Position numbers and translations under genes: made by a program. Under the pieces are notes generated by a model. The model searched no databases and was not told the origin of the DNA. It saw only the letters and a list, made by a program, of their open reading frames with translations. Of a stretch of DNA of 9,796 nucleotides, positions 6,682 through 9,796 are shown piece by piece. This stretch comes from Bryobacteraceae bacterium. GTDB taxonomy: Bacteria > Acidobacteriota > Terriglobia > Bryobacterales > Bryobacteraceae. Within the stretch, counting starts at the first letter, position 1. Each line of letters opens with the position of its first letter. The stretch is from the NCBI GenBank assembly GCA_030044325.1, contig JASHWA010000522.1:1-9796 (forward strand), read 5' to 3'.

Positions 6682-7134
6682 GTGGCCTGCCCGTATTTTG
6701 AACCGCTCGACCTGCTCCACCCCGGCGACTGGCTGCACGCCCCACGCCTTCCCCTGATCGAGCCGTATCGCGGCATCTGCCGCGCAGCCGAACCCTTCGA
6801 GCCCCCCGAATCCATTCAGCGCGATCTGTGCAACTGGGGCTGCGCCCGCGGCCGATGCGATCGCCTGCCAGCCCAGGGCGCCGACGCCGTCCGCTTCTCC
6901 GTCACCGCCCACACATCCGAAAAACTGGAAATCGTTTTCGTCTTCGAAAAAGATTGCGCCCCCATCGATCACGGCGTGATCGAATATCCCGGCCCGGCGC
7001 CATCCCCCATCCTCGAAAAACAGGCGCGCGCCTTCGCTCAAAGCTGGCTGCGCCGCCTCGATCACTTCCAGTCCGCGCGCGCAGGCGAAAAAGTGTCGAT
7101 CGCCACGCAATCCTCCAGCACTTCGGCCGAGTGA
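6682..7134 (+). CDS. Conserved-looking five-cysteine protein of unknown function
   Basis: A GTG start gives a 150-aa protein, MACPYFEPLDLLHPGDWLHA onwards. An in-frame stop at 6667-6669 rules out a much longer N-terminus, and AAGGCGAG lies upstream as a ribosome binding site. Cysteines are at 3, 33, 50, 54 and 59, in the contexts ACPYF, GICRA and CNWGCARGRC. This spacing and the glycines around it suggest a bound metal, either an iron-sulfur cluster or structural zinc. The second half (AVRFSVTAHTSEKLEIVFVF) looks like beta strands. There is no signal peptide or membrane segment. I recognise no named family. The last 24 residues are encoded in sequence that overlaps the cupin gene in antisense and look unstructured (ATQSSSTSAE). 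It diverges from the small TPR gene. Confidence 0.72.
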   Translation: MACPYFEPLDLLHPGDWLHAPRLPLIEPYRGICRAAEPFEPPESIQRDLCNWGCARGRCDRLPAQGADAVRFSVTAHTSEKLEIVFVFEKDCAPIDHGVIEYPGPAPSPILEKQARAFAQSWLRRLDHFQSARAGEKVSIATQSSSTSAE

Positions 7135-7382
7135 GCCACGTTCGCCGGCACGCGTACCGCTTCCCCGGCGCGCACAATCGCCTCCTCGCCCGCGATCCTG
7201 AATCGGACCGATCCCGACTGCACCATCGAGAACTGCTCGTTAGGATGGCTGTGTTCCCCAATCGTCGATCCTTTGCGCAACTCGAATCGCGCGATGGTCA
7301 TCGTCTCGCCATGAATCGCCTGCCGCACCGTGAGCGCATTGAGCTGCTCTTTTTCAATTTCATTCCATCGGTAAATTTCCAT
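7062..7382 (-). CDS. Small single-domain cupin protein
   Basis: This 106-aa protein is one cupin barrel. Motif 1 is GEHSHPNEQFSMVQSG (42-57), giving metal ligands His44, His46 and Gln50, with Gln in the place more often held by Glu. Motif 2 is RVPANVAHSAE (77-87), giving His84. Such small cupins bind Fe, Mn, Ni or Zn and include dioxygenases, isomerases and sugar- or effector-sensing proteins; the substrate cannot be told here. ATG 7382 is preceded by GGGGGG at 4-nt spacing, a strong ribosome binding site, so the TTG four codons further upstream is not favoured. Its 3' end overlaps the cysteine-protein gene by 73 bp on opposite strands. The leader carries overlapping inverted repeats. It may be co-transcribed with the upstream TPR gene (91-bp gap). 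Confidence 0.88.
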   Translation of the reverse strand: MEIYRWNEIEKEQLNALTVRQAIHGETMTIARFELRKGSTIGEHSHPNEQFSMVQSGSVRFRIAGEEAIVRAGEAVRVPANVAHSAEVLEDCVAIDTFSPARADWK

Positions 7383-7397
7383 AAATCCCCCCAAACG

Positions 7398-7461
7398 CGC
7401 GGCATCACTGCCGCGGCTCGCGCAAAATCGTCGGCCTGCGAGCCGCGCCAGTCATGGCGCG
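7398..7461 (-). promoter_or_regulatory. Cluster of three overlapping inverted repeats in the cupin leader
   Basis: Three perfect inverted repeats fill this stretch. The first is CGCGGCA (7398-7404) with TGCCGCG (7409-7415), 4-nt loop; on the minus strand the loop reads GTGA, a GNRA-type tetraloop. The second is CGCGGCTCGC (7412-7421) with GCGAGCCGCG (7438-7447), 16-nt loop. The third is CGCGCCA (7444-7450) with TGGCGCG (7455-7461), 4-nt loop. The long stem shares four bases with each flanking stem, so it competes with both. The first hairpin ends about 5 nt before the G-rich Shine-Dalgarno of the cupin gene. There is no T-run, so a simple terminator is unlikely. It could be a regulatory leader or a palindromic repeat element. 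Confidence 0.5.
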
Positions 7462-7473
7462 GGTTTCGCCGCC

Positions 7474-8586
7474 TCAGTTGACCGTCACCCCCGCGATCTC
7501 GACCCAACCCTCCGCCCGCGCTTCCCCCTCCGGCCGCGCATACACGAGCGCCAGCGTCGAAAGCCGCGACTTCGCCACAAATTTCAGCTCCCCCGCGCTC
7601 AACCCCGCGTGCGCCTCCCCGATTCTCCACTCCATCCCCGGCATCGCACCGCTCGCCGTCGAGCGCCAGCGCAACGTGTACGCCCGCCCCGGCTCGAGCG
7701 CCAGCGTCTGCCGCAGCAGCTCGCACGATTCCGGCTCCTGCCCGCTCAGCGTGATCCGCCGCGACGCCGGATCGTCCAGGTCGATCTGAACCACCCCCGC
7801 GACGTCGCCCGATCGCCAGTCGAACCCGTCGCCGATCCGCGGCGCTTCGAAATTCGCATGAAAAACGCCCGAATATTCCCCAAAAAGTCCGCGCCACAGC
7901 GCCATCGCCGCATCCGCGTTCCCCGCCGCGATGAAAGCATCGCACGCGCCCAGCAAAACCGCCTGATCCGCCCCATCGTGAAACGCCGTGAGCCGCACCG
8001 CCACCGGCGCCGCCGCATCGATCCTCTGCGTCCCGATCAAATAACTTAAGTACGCGCCCAACACCTCGCGCCGCTCCGGAATGGCCCGCGCGATTTCGTC
8101 CGCCGTCGCGCCCGTGCGCCAGCATAAATCGAATACCGGCCGCCGGTCGCCGTAGGAAACCTCCAGCGCCGCGCGCGTCCACTTCCAGAACTCCTGGAAA
8201 TTTTCGTGGCGAAAATAGAAATTCGCGAGCGTCCACCGCGGCTCGAACTGCCGGTCGATCCGCGCCGCCTCGAGCAGCCATCTCTCCGCCTGCGCATCGT
8301 CGCCCCGAATTTCCGCCGCCAGCCCCAGCCGGATCCGCGGCGCCGAGCTCATCGGAGTCAGCCGCGCCGCCCGTTCCAAAAGCGGCGTCGCATCCCCTCC
8401 GTCATAATCGATCTCCAGCCCCCTCAGCAGCAGATATTCCGCGTCCGAAGGCGCCAGCTCCACCGCCCGCGCCACGCCCGCCGGCGTTCCGCGCCCAAAC
8501 TCGAAATCCGCCGCCGCCCGCCAGATCGAAAAAAATCCCGCAACCCCAAACCCCGCGGCAACAACCACGCGCAAAACCCAGAACAC
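7474..8586 (-). CDS. Membrane-anchored TPR protein with C-terminal beta-rich (possibly carbohydrate-binding-like) domain
   Basis: From GTG at 8584-8586 this is a 370-aa protein. A hydrophobic helix at about 3-22 (VLRVVVAAGFGVAGFFSIW) is an uncleaved anchor or signal. Helical TPR-like units follow at about 35-235 (ARAVELAPSDAEYLLLRGLE, AERWLLEAARIDRQFEPRWT). A beta-rich domain from about 244 opens with HANFEAPRIGDGFDWR and has alternating strands to the end, reminiscent of galactose-binding or CBM-like sandwiches; this fold is inferred from pattern only. Proteins of this layout are, to my knowledge, common in acidobacteria, often near exopolysaccharide genes, but none of those genes is here. 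The frame is open to ATG 8655, but the extra 23 residues come from a REP-like palindrome and lack a good ribosome binding site; the GTG has CGGGG 3 nt upstream and gives a natural anchor. Confidence 0.75.
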   Translation of the reverse strand: MFWVLRVVVAAGFGVAGFFSIWRAAADFEFGRGTPAGVARAVELAPSDAEYLLLRGLEIDYDGGDATPLLERAARLTPMSSAPRIRLGLAAEIRGDDAQAERWLLEAARIDRQFEPRWTLANFYFRHENFQEFWKWTRAALEVSYGDRRPVFDLCWRTGATADEIARAIPERREVLGAYLSYLIGTQRIDAAAPVAVRLTAFHDGADQAVLLGACDAFIAAGNADAAMALWRGLFGEYSGVFHANFEAPRIGDGFDWRSGDVAGVVQIDLDDPASRRITLSGQEPESCELLRQTLALEPGRAYTLRWRSTASGAMPGMEWRIGEAHAGLSAGELKFVAKSRLSTLALVYARPEGEARAEGWVEIAGVTVN

Positions 8587-8633
8587 AGTCCCCGAGTTTA
8601 CCCCAGGCTCCGCGCGAACGCGAAGGCCTAGAT

Positions 8634-8666
8634 GCGAAAAAAAGGGGACTGACATGCTTTTTTCGC
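8634..8666. repeat. Perfect inverted repeat, REP-like
   Basis: GCGAAAAAA (8634-8642) and TTTTTTCGC (8658-8666) are perfect 9-bp arms around a 15-nt loop that reads AGGGGACTGACATGC. The minus-strand core AAAAAAGCATGTCAGTCCCC recurs in degenerate form and opposite orientation at 8705-8722. Sequences of this look, with paired inverted units in an intergenic space, are typical of REP/BIME elements, but no RAYT transposase gene is in the window. The element overlaps the extended N-terminus that the neighbouring TPR gene would have if started at ATG 8655. Confidence 0.6.
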
Positions 8667-8689
8667 GGCCTGTCTCCCTTCAATTCAAA

Positions 8690-8771
8690 GCGGCCGCCAG
8701 CGCCAAAAAAGCCTGTCTGTCCGTTTCCGGGAACGTCAAGCCGATCGATGCATCAAGCACGCGGCCGCCAG
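8690..8771. repeat. 11-bp direct repeat pair plus degenerate REP-like unit
   Basis: GCGGCCGCCAG occurs at 8690-8700 and again at 8761-8771. Between them lies AAAAAAGCCTGTCTGTCC (8705-8722), which matches the minus-strand core of the palindrome at 8644-8663 with few mismatches, in inverted orientation. The layout suggests a compound repeat element rather than coding sequence. GC-rich 11-mers can recur by chance in such a genome, so the direct repeat alone is weak evidence. Confidence 0.4.
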
Positions 8772-8797
8772 GCCCCGCGTTATCCGTGTAACAGACA

Positions 8798-8845
8798 CGA
8801 GTACTGGGACCGGCAGTAACCACCCCGAGTCCCTAGTACCGAGTC
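8798..8845. repeat. CGAGT/GTACT intergenic repeat with imperfect inverted symmetry
   Basis: CGAGT appears three times (8798-8802, 8826-8830, 8840-8844). GTACTGGGAC (8801-8810) is nearly the inverse of GTCCCTAGTAC (8829-8839), differing by one inserted base, so the region could form an imperfect hairpin with an 18-nt loop. The unit CCGAGTCCCTAGTACCGAGT (8825-8844) looks like a short modular repeat. It lies just upstream of the -10 box of the dipeptidase gene, so it might also influence that promoter. Confidence 0.5.
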
Positions 8846-8848
8846 TCT

Positions 8849-8854
8849 TATAAT
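8849..8854 (+). promoter_or_regulatory. Consensus -10 box (TATAAT) for a leaderless dipeptidase mRNA
   Basis: TATAAT is perfect and stands in a small A/T-rich island of an otherwise GC-rich region. It ends 5 nt before the GTG start codon (8860-8862), so a transcript starting at the usual distance would begin at or next to the start codon. No purine-rich ribosome binding site precedes the GTG. No convincing -35 TTGACA is visible at the expected spacing (about 8826-8832 reads CGAGTCC). Confidence 0.6.
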
Positions 8855-8859
8855 AAAAC

Positions 8860-9796
8860 GTGTCCCAAGCCACCAACGCCTTCGTCGATTCCAATAAAGA
8901 TCGTTTCCTTGAAGAACTGAAGACCTTCCTCCGCATCCCCAGTATCAGTACCCTCCCCGAGCACGCTCCCGACGTCCGCCGCGCCGCCGAATTTGTCGCC
9001 GAAAGCCTCCGCACAGCCGGTCTCGAACACGTCGAAATCATCCCCACCGCGAAGCACCCCCTGGTCTACGCCCATTGGCTCCACGCGCCCGGCAAACCCA
9101 CCGTCCTGTGCTACGGCCATTACGACGTCCAGCCTCCCGATCCGCTCGACGAGTGGAAAAACCCGCCCTTCGAGCCCGCCATTCGCGACGGCTACCTCTA
9201 CGCCCGCGGCTCCTCCGACGACAAGGGCCAAATGTACATGCACGTCAAAGCCGTCGAAGCCCTGCGCGCCGTCAACGGCAAACTGCCCGTCAACGTCAAA
9301 TTCCTGATCGAAGGCGAAGAAGAAGTCGGCGGAGAATCGGTCGCCAGGTACGTCGCCGAAAATCCGGCGAAGCTCACAGCCGACGTCGCGCTCGTCTCCG
9401 ATACTTCGCTCTACGCCGAAGGCATTCCCACGCTGTGCATCGGCCTGCGCGGCCTCATCTACACCGAAATCGAAGCCCGCGGCCCCGCCAAGGACCTCCA
9501 TTCCGGCCTCTACGGCGGCGCCGCGCCCAACGCCGTCTTCGGACTGGTCGAGCTTCTTTCCAAACTCAAAGACGAAAACGGAAAAATCCAGGTCCCCGGC
9601 ATGTACGACGACGTTCAGCCTCCCGCGCCCGCCGAAAAACAAAGCTGGACCACCCTCCCCTTCAACGAAAGCGATTTTCTCAAGCGCGAAGTCGGCGCAT
9701 CCGCGCTCACCGGCGAAAAAGATTTCTCCGTCCTCGAACGCGTCTGGGCGCGCCCCACCCTGGAAGTCCACGGCATCGCCGGAGGATTCACCGCGG
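8860..9796 (+). CDS. M20-family dipeptidase / metallopeptidase, 5' part (cut by window end)
   Basis: The frame begins at GTG 8860 (VSQATNAFVDSNKDRFLEEL) and stays open through the window end, giving 312 residues of a protein usually about 450 long. It is a cytosolic dinuclear-zinc peptidase of family M20, nearest the dipeptidase/carnosinase-like branch. Seen are GHYDVQPPDP (His87 ligand, Asp89), YARGSSDDKGQ (Asp120, bridging ligand), EGEEEVGG (Glu154 general base, Glu155 ligand), SDTS (about 185) and the dimer-domain motif DLHSGLYGG. The C-terminal ligands lie beyond the window. An earlier start is not supported because intergenic repeats lie upstream. The GTG lacks a Shine-Dalgarno but follows a perfect -10 box, so leaderless translation is likely. 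Its exact substrate (dipeptide, acyl amino acid) is not determinable here. Confidence 0.9.
   Translation, partial: MSQATNAFVDSNKDRFLEELKTFLRIPSISTLPEHAPDVRRAAEFVAESLRTAGLEHVEIIPTAKHPLVYAHWLHAPGKPTVLCYGHYDVQPPDPLDEWKNPPFEPAIRDGYLYARGSSDDKGQMYMHVKAVEALRAVNGKLPVNVKFLIEGEEEVGGESVARYVAENPAKLTADVALVSDTSLYAEGIPTLCIGLRGLIYTEIEARGPAKDLHSGLYGGAAPNAVFGLVELLSKLKDENGKIQVPGMYDDVQPPAPAEKQSWTTLPFNESDFLKREVGASALTGEKDFSVLERVWARPTLEVHGIAGGFTA

Noticed and set aside
6646..7110. N-terminal extension of the small TPR protein to 262 residues
   Set aside because: The extension is antisense to the cysteine-protein gene and lacks TPR character; ATG 6645 leaves a complete TPR protein.
7298..8281. 327-residue Gly/Ala/Arg-rich open frame on the minus strand
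   Set aside because: It is another frame of the TPR/beta-domain gene and the cupin gene; its composition is typical of a shifted frame.
8634..8666. Rho-independent terminator based on the T6/A7 runs
   Set aside because: The stem itself consists mostly of the A/T run and the loop is 15 nt; there is no GC stem followed by a separate T-tract.
8736..9047. 103-residue open frame on the minus strand spanning the intergenic repeats
   Set aside because: Half lies antisense to the dipeptidase and half is in the repeat region; no motif and no ribosome binding site support it.
8848..9771. 307-residue open frame on the minus strand
   Set aside because: It is antisense to the M20 dipeptidase with intact catalytic motifs. 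The product is Gly/Asp/Phe-rich and matches nothing I recognise.

Overview
This is a G+C-rich window of ordinary chromosomal gene content. The organism is most likely an acidobacterium of the Solibacter/Bryobacter kind. I infer this from the style of the proteins: several secreted tetratricopeptide (TPR) proteins, a Tat-like sugar isomerase/epimerase, a TPR protein with a C-terminal beta-rich domain, and GTG/TTG starts. No ribosomal or other marker gene is present to prove it. There are no RNA genes, CRISPR arrays, transposase genes or phage genes.

Left end, plus strand (1-624): the 3' end of an unrecognised gene, then a YbaK/EbsC-type tRNA-editing deacylase. It converges on a six-gene minus-strand cluster with a 14-bp gap.

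Minus-strand cluster (6645 down to 639), in transcription order: a 107-aa TPR protein, a 504-aa secreted protein with C-terminal TPRs and a possibly degenerate metallopeptidase core, a 249-aa secreted TPR protein, ribonuclease III (rnc), a sugar phosphate isomerase/epimerase-like TIM barrel, and signal peptide peptidase SppA. The gaps are 11 to about 52 bp, so co-transcription is likely. The two widest gaps hold unusual sequence: a G-quadruplex-capable, hairpin-bearing leader before the TIM-barrel gene, and a nested palindrome next to the sppA ribosome binding site.

Middle (6682-7382): a plus-strand gene for a small five-cysteine protein diverges from the 107-aa TPR gene across 36 bp. Its 3' end overlaps, in antisense, a minus-strand cupin gene. 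The 91-bp leader of the cupin gene contains three inverted repeats whose arms overlap, so they could form mutually exclusive RNA hairpins.

Right end (7474-9796): a minus-strand membrane-anchored TPR protein with a C-terminal beta-rich domain, a 273-bp intergenic region full of short repeats (REP-like inverted pair, CGAGT/GTACT repeat), and the 5' part of an M20-family dipeptidase. The dipeptidase GTG start lies five bases after a perfect TATAAT, suggesting a leaderless mRNA.

I found no clear new multi-gene system. The items most worth checking are the alternative-hairpin leader of the cupin gene, the cysteine-rich protein, the degenerate metallopeptidase-like TPR protein, and the intergenic repeats.
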